Origin: Clitopilus passeckerianus
Lineage: Eukaryota > Basidiomycota > Agaricomycetes > Agaricales > Entolomataceae
Assembly (NCBI GenBank): GCA_944990035.1
Contig: CALYLX010000026.1
Span: forward strand, 451,401 to 515,400
Direction of reading: 5' to 3'
Length of the DNA: 64,000 nt
This document shows positions 36,241 through 47,015 of the stretch, in pieces. The notes beneath the pieces were generated by a model, which did not search any database, had not been told where the DNA came from, and worked only from the letters and a program-made list of their open reading frames with translations. Every line of letters starts with the position of its first letter. Within the stretch, counting starts at the first letter, position 1. The position numbers were made by a program, and so were the translations under genes.

Positions 36241-38460
36241 CGTTTTTGCGTTTGAAAATTGGAATGGCACGGGTTTGAACCCGCGTATGGGTAGATTTCA
36301 GCTGCTGATCACAGTCTACTGCGGACGCAATATGCAGACCTGGGTGACGTACCCTGCTCATTGCCAATCAAATTTTCTTCGTCGCAGTGATGCGTCTCAC
36401 AGTGGTCATCGACAGCCTCCAGTTTCAGGAAATTGTTCGAGGCTAAACCGTGCTTGGCTGCTAAAAGTCTCAATTGTTTCGTATAAGGGTTTTCTTGCAC
36501 TACCGACGCCTCTGCTCGGATCGACGGTAGGAATTGAATTATTTGACTATTTTATCGGGGAATCCACCCTAAACGCCGGATTAAGGATTTGTCCCTGCTC
36601 ATGGTGGCGGAGTCGTGGCTCAGGTCATCGTTGGTGGTAATTGTTACGCGTCCAACCAAAACTCAGGGAAGTTAACACGTCGACCTCGTTGCCTGAAGTC
36701 CCGAATTTTGCGTTGCTCGAGTCATCTGGTTACCGGACAGCGTGACCTAGGAGGGATGACGCACGAGCCTTATGCGATATTGTCTAGATGGATACCAAAT
36801 AATGACATCTGACTGTTTTGTCATTGGCTACACTCAGGCTCTCTGCTGTTTATCCATCGTGATAGCTGTGCAACTCTAAGCCTTGTTCTGGGCGACACAT
36901 GGAAAGTCTCCTGAAAATAAACACTTCTGGGGTGATAATCGCAAGGTTTATCGGCGCATTGAAGTGTCTCTCGTGGCGAACCAGCACATGAGCTGTGGAA
37001 AACATTCAAGCGTCCCCTCGGCGTCCCCGATAAAGTAATTCGTAATGACAGCCAAAAACAAGCCGAAATCTCTGGAGTGTGCTTCGCATCAACTCGACAT
37101 ATGTGCACCTATCTCACACACTCTGGGCTATCTCGCCATACGCAACGACACCTCAGATGACACGAAGCTCGCTAACAATCATATGTTGTACCCATTGAGC
37201 TGACCTGCGTATGACTTGGGGTGTCGTCATCTTCTCTGGTGTTTCGTCGTTCGCGAGAAGCAGCTACCTCTACGCCGAACTTAAGAAGGCCGAGGGTTTG
37301 ACTCAATGGTCACTTGAGATTGATATTCCTTGGACTTTCCGATCGAATTTCTCCTTGTTCACGATCGAGGAATGAATTCCCCTGGGTCATTGTTTGCGCC
37401 AAATCTTGGGACCAATGAATGCTCTCGCGCCTGTGTGGATGCGTGCTGTCTGACCGTGCTATCGGCAGCGTTGCAGGTGGGGGCACACAGCAATTACATC
37501 CTTTTATCCCCGAGGAAGGCGTGTCCGGGATCTTCGTTACTCCTTACAGGGGATTGAATTTTGACTATTGGACGATCGCTCTTCTAGCGTTGTTGGTCCA
37601 CCTGTTACTGAGGTCGCGTGGAAGTAATTTGGACAGTCGAATCAAATTGGCCATCATATGTTTTCCGTAATCAGCTGTTGCGAGCATGCTGTCTCTGTAT
37701 CACGGGTACGCTCTCCAGGCGAGAGCCGATATTACTGGACATGGATTGTCGGCCGTGCTTTCGAGGATGTCTTGCTTTTTGGGTCTATATAGATTTTTCG
37801 CCTCGGGACCTTATCTGATTTTCCCTGGCTCGTCTCAATTGGTGCAACAAGTGGATCGTCACCCTCATTTACGCTTTCTGACGGTGAACATCGGTCGCTG
37901 TAGCCTCCAGGTACAATACCACCTCGTCGAGGGCCAACTCTCAAGTGATGACAACGTGAGCGAGGATATAGAGAGTCTGCACTATAACTGACGTTGATGA
38001 AGTAGATCACTTTCTAGGCCATCAAACCCTCGCTTGTAACATTTCTTAGGTTTAATTGACCCCGTTTCCAGAAACATTAGACAGGAGACACGACTGCTTT
38101 ATGATTAACTTTGCCTTATAATTTCCTATCGAAGTTCAAGGTCAGCCCATTTAGATAGCCTCCTTGTCCTCCCGTACTGTCTATATTCTCTCGGCCATCA
38201 GGCAGTGGTGGAGCTTTGTTCGCCAGTAACGGCATACCTAGGGGAGACATGAGGTCTGGACCCTTCTACTCCAGTGGCGTACTCACGAACATGTGCAGCG
38301 TCCTCAACTGCAAGAATACAAGAGATAGTCAGGATGGGCGTCGAAATATACATTATATTATTATATTGGTCCAGGAGAAACTCAGACGACTCGAGGGCTT
38401 GACATTTTGTTCACAAGACTTTACACGCACGTTTGAACCTAGGCGCCTCGGTTTACAACC
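36240..38460 (+). repeat. Gene-poor stretch with scattered B-box-like tRNA remnants
   Basis: CACGGGTTTGAACCCGCG at 36268-36285 is a TTCGA-to-TTTGA decayed T-arm, GAGGGTTTGACTC at 37292-37304 is a weaker match, and ACGTTTGAACCTAGG at 38430-38444 is similar. No whole tRNA fold and no gene are seen. The C-to-T change in the B-box core (GTTCGAA to GTTTGAA) would fit old methylated-CpG decay. Confidence 0.3.
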
Positions 38461-39279
38461 ACCTGAACATTGAGCAGCTGAAAACGACATGGGATCGGTA
38501 ATGCCGGCACGGTTGTCCCGTGATGATCCCACAGCGACCAGGGGACGCTGGAGTTAATATGGATTGATGCGTCGGGCACACCGGTCTAACGACGCACTTC
38601 TCCTGCCCCAACAGGCCAGTGCGGGAGCTCAAGTGGGCTAAAGTTACATAGAATGCGTATCAGCTGATAAGGAATTTTGCTTCGCCAGGCTATGCACGGA
38701 GGGCGCTTAACTGCAGATTAGGAACGCAAAGAGAAGTCCTAATCTTAGAGCGGGTCGGTATCATTCTTGTTTGCCTTTCGCCGTGTTATCTCCTTGACCG
38801 ACTCCATTCCTTGTCGAATGGAAGACTGTGAATCAGAAACATATACGAGAAATATTAATGCAGTAAGAAACCAGAAATGGTACAGAACGGTCGCCATCAT
38901 GCAACTGACCGATCCAAGCCTTCAAGACACAATTTATTGGGTATACCACGAATTCATCGGCCCCTTTTAAATTTCATGTCCTGCCTTGAGAAGGCCCTAA
39001 AGCATCGCGGGTAGCTGGGAATCAGTAAGTAGGACAAAGAGCAAATTCTACGGAGCGGATGTCAGGTGCTGCACCTTCGGTAATATTTTCCCTTGAAGGC
39101 CGAGCCATTATTGACATGTCGTACGTTATCAGCTTGGTGCGGATGTCGATATGACAGAGACAGCTATTACCATCATATCTCAAGGCGAGACGGGTAGACA
39201 AGGTTCATGTAGTTGGAGTTGCCAGAAAGGATACAATCGAATTGACTCTACAACACATCGGTGAATAGGCAACAGTACT
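38461..39279. other. Intergenic region, nothing recognised
   Basis: No gene, repeat or RNA signal; the right end is APN1 3' UTR. Confidence 0.45.
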
Positions 39280-41050
39280 CTATTCGTCGCAATCCTCATC
39301 CTCATCTTCGTCCTCGTCTTTCTTCTTCCGCTTGCCTCCCTTGGCAGTCTTCGGCTTTTTACCCTTCCCGCTCGCCTTCTCCGCAGCAAGAACCCGATCT
39401 TTAATCTCCCCCGCCCAATTCGCAAGTTGACCCGCCGCCGGAGCCTCAGTCAAATCCATCCCAGAAAGCTTGTTCAGGACCTCGATCTCTTTCGTCCACG
39501 TTTCCTGGGGCAGCTCGAAGCTTGGTGTCTCCAGGATGAGAGGGATATTTTGAACGCGAGGGTCGTTCAGGATGTGGTGGAATCCGTGTATACCGATGTG
39601 CCCCCTGTAGTTGGATGCTTGGGTCAGTGGATATGAAGAAGCAGAGCTAGCGGGGAAACTTACGACCCGATGTTCTCGTGCCGATCTTTCTTGGATGCCA
39701 GCGGAGCTTTCGAATCGTTCAGATGCATTCCTTTGAGGTACCGAAGCCCAACTTGCGACTCAAATTTCTCCACTAGAGGACGCCATGAGCAAGCACGTAT
39801 ATCTCGAGAACGGATCCACTAGCTTACTGGCAGCACTGTATAGAGGCACTGATTAGGGCTCGTTCAAGTATGGTGTGGGATGCGTACTCACTCCCAGTCT
39901 TCCTTGTTCCGTAGGTCATATCCCTAACAACGGGAGCCTGGTGAGCTTACGAAAGTTTCAGAGAGCAGGCCATTACTTACAGCGGCGAACATATGACCTA
40001 AGAATCTGCATGTTAGAATGTGGGAGGAACAGAAACTTTGAGATGTACCCACACGTGTCAATACAGACCCCTATCCTAGTCTTATCATCCACCTCCTCGA
40101 TGATTTTCCCGAGATGGTTGAAGTCGCCGCCAATGACATTGCCTGCTCCAGCCTGTTTCATGGGTAAGAGACTCGCGTCGTACGAGGGAGAACCGATACT
40201 GACCATGTTCTCAATGACAGGAATGACCGTCTTCGTTGCTTTGTGAGCTCGGTTTATCGATTCCGCGATGAGAGATATCGAGTTTTCGACCGTAGTACCT
40301 CCTACTGTCGAGCCAGGACTGAGGACTCGGTCAGTGGTAATCCTGCGCCGTGAACGAAGACATACTGGAAATTGTAGAGTGTGAGCCCAAGCTGTTCGCA
40401 CCGCTGGAGGTCGTCGAGGAAGCACTCGTAAGATTTTTCGCGTTTGGCACTGAGGAAGATCAGCAGGAGCAGCTGTTTCAAGCTGACGTCAACCTACGCG
40501 TCTGGGTTTCCGAGGTTGATGAGATAGCTCCCGTGGGGGAGGATAAGATGGCTGGAGTACTTATATTCCTGCATGCGAGCTTTGAAGGTCTCCACTGATG
40601 CTGGTGAGAGTGGTGGTGATGTCCATTTTCGTTGCGACTTCAGGAACAGTGCAAAGGCGTTGGCCCTACCCGGAATGAGCAAGGTTTTACAAGGAAACGG
40701 GGCGAAACGTACCCTATTAGTGAGGCATTTGTGAGAGCATTCTCTACTCCTCCAGCAGATGAGACATGGGCACCGACTTTCCACAGATTGTCTTGACGCA
40801 CAGGAAACTTGCTAGGGTCAATTTCGGCTTTCTTCGTGGCTCTGCGTTTAGCGGGGATCGCAGGTTCCTCTGCGGCAGACCTTGCTAAGGAGGATATGAG
40901 TTCCAGATCTGCACGGGCGAGAGGAAGCTCACCTTGCTCTTTGCTAGATTTGCTGCTGCTGGTCTTAGCACGTTTGCGAGGTGGTGACCTGTCACTAACT
41001 GCAGGCGCAGCACTTGCTGCCACAGCGCTAGCTCTACGTGTGGATACCAT
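39280..41050 (-). CDS. APN1: AP endonuclease of the endonuclease IV family
   Basis: Ten exons on the minus strand (41050-40713, 40665-40498, 40449-40366, 40318-40204, 40152-40053, 39997-39981, 39923-39892, 39835-39828, 39772-39664, 39604-39280) give 431 residues. Endonuclease IV motifs appear in order: [78 protein letters not shown] and [10 protein letters not shown], then LILETPSFE. The conserved His, Glu and Asp residues bind the three zinc ions. The enzyme cuts abasic sites in base-excision repair. The basic N-terminus ([14 protein letters not shown]) and Lys/acidic C-terminus suggest nuclear entry. An ATG 26 codons upstream (41128) would add a basic, mitochondrial-like leader. Exon 8 is only 8 nt. 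Confidence 0.93.
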
Positions 41051-41214
41051 GACTTTGAGCTTGAAGAGGTGTTCTTTTGGTTGATTGCAGTATCTGTGCA
41101 CGACAGAAAGCCTAGCCGAACAAAGCATGAAGTGAGGAACGGAACGAGGTGTGGATTTGGAACCAAATTTGGACGCGATGAACCTTAGGTAATCATTGAC
41201 GCGTCGCGTGTTTG
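41051..41214. promoter_or_regulatory. Divergent promoter of APN1 and the kinase-like gene
   Basis: There are 164 bp between the two start codons, or 86 bp if APN1 starts at 41128. It contains the palindrome GACGCGTC at 41198-41205, which includes the MluI-type ACGCGT core that in yeasts binds MBF at DNA-synthesis and repair genes. Shared control is inferred from position and motif only. Confidence 0.45.
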
Positions 41215-43545
41215 ATGGCTTCTGGCATGAGGGTGAACGAGAACAATATTACCATTCCTTTGACTTTTACCCAAACCACGTCGCCAGGGAATCACACTTT
41301 TTCGAGAATGCCAACATTCAGCAAGCCGCTCTCTACTCCAATGTTCAACTTTCCCAAAGAGCCGCCTCGTCGGTTTCAAAAGGAAGATATCTTCAAGATT
41401 CTTTTGATGTACAGAGGCTCCGCAGATATCGGGCCACAAATCAGCAAACCGTCCAGAGAAAGGAACTGTACTCACATCATAGCAGCTCTCGCTCAAGATC
41501 CTGGGCACAAACGCCACGTTTTCAGACCATGGCCACGAGCAGTCGATGGGCAGATGATGAAATCTACATTTCCCGGCAAATCCACTCCGAACGAAATCGA
41601 ACTCTGGGGCGAAACACTATTCGACTTCTTCAAAACCGAACGAGTACATGGAATGTTTGGCGCTATGACCATCACCGCAAGCAGCAAAATGCTTGCTTTC
41701 GTCGAAGCAAGTAACGAGTTGGAGGCTGCACCGGAAGAGATCAAATGGGCGAAGAGAGAACAATCACCAAGAATCATACGTCCGTATCCGATCGCCAAAT
41801 CCATAGAAGCCCAGGAGAGGAATATCGCAAATGGATGCTCTGGAACACCTCTGCTCCATATTGACGAGAGCCAGAATCAAGTGAGTATCATTCACATCGG
41901 AATTGACAGTACGCTCACAATTGAGGTACAGACAGGAGCGCCAGAGGAACAGCCTGGCCCCTGGCCGATCATGCCTTTCAGTTATCAGCCTCCTACTCTG
42001 CAGCAGAAGCTACCGTTACACCGCCTCCCTAAGGAAATCGTCGTCCACGATCCCTGGAATCTTCTAGCTGTCAGCTACCTGCACATGTCGGACGAGATTG
42101 AGGTCAACGACGAACCGTGGGACTCCCGTCCGGATATCACTCACAAATACCGTCTTCAACTTACTCCAGCTGGGGAGGCTCGCCTTCAGGAAGACCTCGC
42201 TGCTGAGAAGAACGCTCCTCCTGTGATTTCTATTGACGACGCTGACCACACGCTTTCTGTGGATCTAGTCGGGAAAGAAAGCCATGGTTTGCATTTTGAC
42301 GACGTTGATCGCTCTTCTGGGACTCTTATTCGGCCTCCTGAGGGTGTTTATGGATGCATTCCGCCAGCTCCTTATGTTTACCATTCGCCTCGACCCGAAA
42401 ATCCGCCGCAGGTGGGAGAGGTTCCAGTAGCGCATCTCTATCTCTCGCCTTCCCATCCTATTGGAAAAGGCCACCACTCTATGGTTTACAATGCGGAGTG
42501 GGATCTTCCTCGTTCCACCCTCGTGCATGAAGAGGCGCCTCACTGGATTCTCTGCGAACGTTGTGTAGAAGAGGACGCCGAGAAACAACTCATCGAGATG
42601 GACGGTGAAAACGGCGAAAGGAAGGAAGAAAGGTGGACAGAACTCACTGGCTACTTCGTGAAGCTCGACTACCAAGACGACGAGCCTATTAGCGAGACCT
42701 TTGGTCGTGCCAACGACGACGGCTCTATCTCCTACTTCGAAGCTGTCATCGACCCCGGCACGAAGAAATCTCATTCTGCATACAGTGGCCCCGTGCGCCC
42801 CTTACGCTCGAGAGTAAGATGGCAAGATTCTCATAATCCGACCTGTATCCATCTCAAGCCGGTACCGACTCCTTCATTGGCTAGGGTTCGCGTTACAGCC
42901 AAACTATCGATGAATGAAGATCGACACCTAGCTAGAGAGGCCAGTAACTATCAGCGTTTTGAGCCTCACCTGTCCGAACACTGGAGCGGATATAACATTG
43001 TCCGGCCCTCTTTCGAGCCTGTCCCTGTCGGTCCTGTCGTTCCACGGTTCTACGGATATTATGTTCCTGTTGAAGTCGAGATTGAGACTGGTTCTCAAAC
43101 CGAGGATACCGACTGCGAGGACGGCCGACCAAGTGATTCTTCACAAGATGCGTATTTGAGTCCTATTCTGTTGCTGGAGAACTGTGGTATCCCGGTGGAT
43201 CCTACCGATTTGACTAAGGACGAGAGGTACGTTATGGCTTCATCCACGGGAATGACTCCCTAATATTTACATAATAGGAATGAAGCATCGTCACTTTTCC
43301 GACGTTTTCATTACGCAGGCTGGTATCATAACTCGGTCTACGCAAGAAATATACTGGTTCAGTACGGGCCTCTTGATCTGCCGCCCTGGGAGCGGATGTA
43401 CGACAAGGAAAATCGTGAATTAAGTTTCCGCATCATTGACTTCGGTCGATCTGAATACGACGAGAAGAATAGAGGCCAGATCTTCCCGCCTGGGGAGCAT
43501 AGACGTGTAGAAGCGTTATTCAGGGTGGGGATTATGGAGTGGTGA
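41215..43545 (+). CDS. Protein-kinase-like protein with degenerate catalytic loop
   Basis: Two exons, 41215-43226 and 43278-43545, give 759 residues. Residues 1-410 have no recognised domain. From ~412 a kinase-like fold follows: a glycine loop HPIGKGHHSMVYNAEW (Gly417), a candidate VAIK lysine in VRVTAKLS (Lys563), then GWYHNSVYARNILV (Asn695) and RIIDFGRS (Asp725). The HRD aspartate position is Ser690, so phosphotransfer may be lost although the metal-binding Asn and DFG Asp remain. From memory, this HNSVY.RN form is usual in a mushroom-expanded family, so it is probably not a local mutation. The 3' end is 112 bp from that of the F-box gene, on the opposite strand. Confidence 0.8.
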
Positions 43546-43657
43546 ATTTTAGATTGGCATTGCTTCTACAGTGTGTACATGTTGAAAGTCGTATAAATAT
43601 CCAGTCCGTGTCGTAAAGTAAATAAATTGCTAATAATGTTCGTAATCGTTCTCATCT

Positions 43658-45010
43658 TCAGTATACCGCAGTTTGTAGGAGTCTCCAAGTCGGCATCTGG
43701 TGGAAAACTCCAGTCGTCAGTTTGACCCGTTTCCTGATCCAACTGAGATCGCTCGTCCTCTCCAACCACCGCCCTTCTAACCATACATCCTTCACCGGCT
43801 GTGATGCGCTCACTCTTGATGAAACTATTTTGCGGAGAATCGGCACCTCAACGTGACATCCATTGAGGGATCGCAGGTTTGGCCATGCTGAAGGGTTGGT
43901 GGATAGGTATTCGAGGAAGGTATCCTGCTCCATAAAGGTCAGTGTCTCGACCTTGGGGAAGTGTTTTGTGATTGCTGCGAAGTCTTCATCCTCGGCCTCG
44001 TCCAGGTCGTCGTACCAACATAACCACCGAACATTCGGGAAGCGGAGGTTGCCTCGTCGGAGGAGTCTCAGGAACGTCTTGACCGTTTCGGTGGAGAAGC
44101 CTGTAATGGTGAGATTTTCTAATGTTTCTGTCGTTAAAGTAGCAAGCATTGAGAAGATGTAATGATGGGGGAGGTCCCCTGTTGAGTCGTAGTCGTCTGG
44201 TAGCGAGAGGTACAGGGATTTGAGCTGCGACGATCGGAGGGGTTGTATTTCAGGAATAGCAGGCCAGTCCTTTGCCATCTTACCAACCAGCTTGAGGTCG
44301 GTCAGCGACGGGAAGGATGATAGGATGTCGCCAAATTGGGTATACGTCAGGGAAGGTGCGCTCCCAGCGGGAGCGGTCAAAGAGAGGTGGGTGATTTGAT
44401 CGCGGTTGGAGGGTAGGAAAAGGGTATGGCTCGTGAGTTCGAGAGACCTCAGAGAGGGTGCGCCTTGGTTGAGAATGCTGGTCACCCAGCCCTCTCCGCC
44501 GGCGGGAGGCTTGAATGAAGGGCCGATGGATAGACGTTCTAGGTTTGGAGCCACACGATCTCCGAGTCGATCCATCGCTTTCTGGAAGGTACCGCGATTA
44601 CTATCATCAGCGCCCAGGCTGAAGGATCGCCAGCGGTGTACGCATGAAAGGAGAAGGTTGAAGATGTTTTCAGTGAGGTAGTCTTTGGTGATTTCGACAT
44701 CCAGAAGTTCGTCCCGCGAACGGAGTATGAAGGCGGTAGTGAAGGATGTGGAGGGGAAGACTTCGCTGTCAATGGTCTTCCAGAGAGTTGGGCAATCAAG
44801 AGTGATTTGCCTGAACCTCCTCGAGACGTGGGAGAGACGCATAGTAAGGGGGTGGTTGATGGTATAGCTGTAGAGCCTATACCCTCCTCCCGCTTTTTCG
44901 AGTGCGAGTGCCTCCTTGAAGATCTTGATCAAGACATCCTCCGGCAACCAATAGAAAGGGATCGACCGGTCCGAACGGGAGACGGGTTGATATGATGAGA
45001 CTGAGCTCAT
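43658..45010 (-). CDS. F-box protein with leucine-rich repeat-like region
   Basis: Single exon of 450 residues. The start at 45010 is chosen because the F-box follows at 20-70: SIPFYWLPEDVLIKIFKEAL, then MRLSHVSRRFRQITLDCPTL and LW. Downstream, irregular leucine-rich strands repeat (PNLERLSIG, PSLRSLELT, PSLTDLKLVG, LENLTITGF, PNVRWLCW, PNLRSLNG). It should bind Skp1 in an SCF ubiquitin ligase and present an unknown substrate. The open frame continues upstream to 45316 without an ATG that improves the family match. No introns, unlike its neighbours, as is frequent in expanded mushroom F-box families. Confidence 0.88.
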   Translation of the reverse strand: MSSVSSYQPVSRSDRSIPFYWLPEDVLIKIFKEALALEKAGGGYRLYSYTINHPLTMRLSHVSRRFRQITLDCPTLWKTIDSEVFPSTSFTTAFILRSRDELLDVEITKDYLTENIFNLLLSCVHRWRSFSLGADDSNRGTFQKAMDRLGDRVAPNLERLSIGPSFKPPAGGEGWVTSILNQGAPSLRSLELTSHTLFLPSNRDQITHLSLTAPAGSAPSLTYTQFGDILSSFPSLTDLKLVGKMAKDWPAIPEIQPLRSSQLKSLYLSLPDDYDSTGDLPHHYIFSMLATLTTETLENLTITGFSTETVKTFLRLLRRGNLRFPNVRWLCWYDDLDEAEDEDFAAITKHFPKVETLTFMEQDTFLEYLSTNPSAWPNLRSLNGCHVEVPILRKIVSSRVSASQPVKDVWLEGRWLERTSDLSWIRKRVKLTTGVFHQMPTWRLLQTAVY

Positions 45011-45366
45011 TTTGGGGAAGGAATGATGGGCGGCCGAAAATGTAAGAAATTCTGCTGATGGTCGTGAGCATTGAGTGTGGTGAAGAGCAATGAGCTTACC
45101 GCTGTTATTCTCGCCGTGGTAGGCAGCAGCTGTAAAGAAGGGGTCAGTATTCACGAGTTGTTTTGGCGGTTCATTGCCGCCGGGTCGTGTAGTTATACGA
45201 CACGGAGTTCGAGCAGACCCACACCAGGTAAATGTCACGTGCCCACATACAAGTCGACGATCGCACGAAATGACATTGAGCAGAAAGTGGTTCCTGAGCA
45301 TCGACTTTGCAAGCATGTTCGTAAGAAGGCAGGAAAAATTGCATTATGGTACAAGCCAGGCGCACG

Positions 45367-46866
45367 TCATATCAACACCTTACTGAGCCGTTGTACAGAA
45401 TTCAACAAGATGTCACCCTGCCGCACGACAGTGTCGTACTGAGCATTCTTCAATGACGGCCTCGTCGTCTCCACGATCCCGTTCACCTTGTCAATCTTAC
45501 AATGCAGCCGTCCATTTGCTATGAAGCGCGAGAGTTCCCTGAATTTAGAGGGGATTTGTCAGCCCAGAAGGTGCTACCTGAGCATTTCTTAAACGTACCG
45601 ATCTACGAAGTCGACACTGACGCCAAAGGCTGCGCTGAGACTCTCCAGGGTCAAGCTCCGGTATGACTCCAGGAGCTGGTTATAGGCCAATATCCGCATT
45701 TCGCGAACATAGAAACGTGCGTGTGGCGAGAGTATTCTCGAAGGTAGGAGATGCGTCTGCTCAAGGGTAGCTGTCAAGACCTAGGTGAGTACTAAGGGGA
45801 CGAGAAAACCGGGGGAGACTCTCACCGAGGGCAATGAAGAATTTGTCGTAATGGCAGTCGTAGAGATTCTTGATGAGATCTCCAAGGACCGGCATTTCGG
45901 GTAGAACCTGGTTGACCTCAGGGGCAGCAATGACCTATAGAAACGTATGAGCTCCTGTTACGGTCATGAGGCGACGATCCTCACCTTCTTCTTCAGGTCG
46001 ACCCTTGACAATGTCAGAGCACAAGCGATGACGGTATATGCAACGAAGTCATTGTAGGAGAGAAGCTCGGTGGCGGTGAACGTAGAGAGAGCGTCGTTGA
46101 GAAGCTCTCCGGCTCGTTTGAATTGTCGAATCGAGATTAGGTGGAGACCCTGATAGACTTTGAGTCGATTCCGTCGATCCCAGTCACCACCCTTCTCAAT
46201 AAGTCTGTGAAGATGCAAGGATATTAGTTTACAAGGCGAACACTTGATTGCAGGGCAAGCTTACTCTTCTGCTTTGGCTAGTTGGGCGATCACGAGCGTA
46301 TGGTCGCCGAAGAAGAAGCCTATCCGGACGAGGGTCAAGACGATGTCTATCCGCGATCCAAGTCCTGGTGTTTTCTCAAGAGCTAGTTTCTGCGCCGCCA
46401 CAGCCTCATCCTGCAGTAGTAGCCGTCAGATTGGATGGGTGTAGAGAAAGAGTATAATATCGACCTTGTCACCAATCCTTGTCAGATGGTTGGCCCTAGC
46501 TTTCAGAGCGTCAGATATTTCAGATTCTCCTTCTTGCTTCTCTGCCTCCGCCAGACGCTCGTCCAGACGTTTGAGCTCTTCTGCATTGGCCTTCTCCATC
46601 GAATCCAGCAGGGCCTGATCCAGTTTGAGGGCGGGCAGTGACGACGTGATCGACTTGTAATAGGGTGCCATTTCTGAAAACCAAAGGTCAGAAGCTATAG
46701 GATGGTCCAGCACCCAGGTTAGATTCCACGTACGGTCGGCCTTTATCCCCTCGAGCAGCTCTTTGCGAGCATCATCGTGCAGGGGGGCATGCGATGATAA
46801 CGACAGAACAAACAGGTTCTGTGGCAGAGAAAGGTTGGGGACCGGAAGAACGACTTCGTCGGCCAT
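45367..46866 (-). CDS. RPN7: 26S proteasome lid subunit RPN7 (PSMD6)
   Basis: Six exons (46866-46465, 46410-46265, 46204-45985, 45934-45826, 45770-45599, 45538-45367) give 406 residues, the normal length for the family. It starts [20 protein letters not shown]. The helical TPR-like part holds [20 protein letters not shown] and [20 protein letters not shown]. The C-terminal PCI domain has [20 protein letters not shown] and [20 protein letters not shown], then [18 protein letters not shown]. Rpn7 assembles with Rpn6 and other PCI proteins into the 19S lid. It is divergent to RPN6, its direct structural neighbour in the lid, across 149 bp. Confidence 0.95.
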
Positions 46867-47015
46867 AGTTGCAGAACGTTTGACGCGGTTTTGAGAGTGA
46901 TTGAAGCGATGAGGGCATCATCTGGAACGATGTGGACGCGTCATCTGGAAATTCCCACGGCCCTCGACGCGCGTTCCTGCTCATCATTCTTTCCAATCTT
47001 TCACCACCATCGTTC
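46867..47015. promoter_or_regulatory. Bidirectional promoter of RPN7 and RPN6
   Basis: The 149 bp between the two ATGs contain GACGCG three times (46882-46887, 46935-46940, 46966-46971); the middle one is part of the palindrome GACGCGTC. No TATA box and no yeast-type PACE element (GGTGGCAAA) is seen. The repeated hexamer is the best candidate for a shared activator site. Confidence 0.55.

Noticed and set aside
36240..36300. Candidate tRNA from GGGTTTGAACCCG
   Set aside because: The B-box core is mutated (TTTGA), and no A-box or acceptor stem lies at the right distance.
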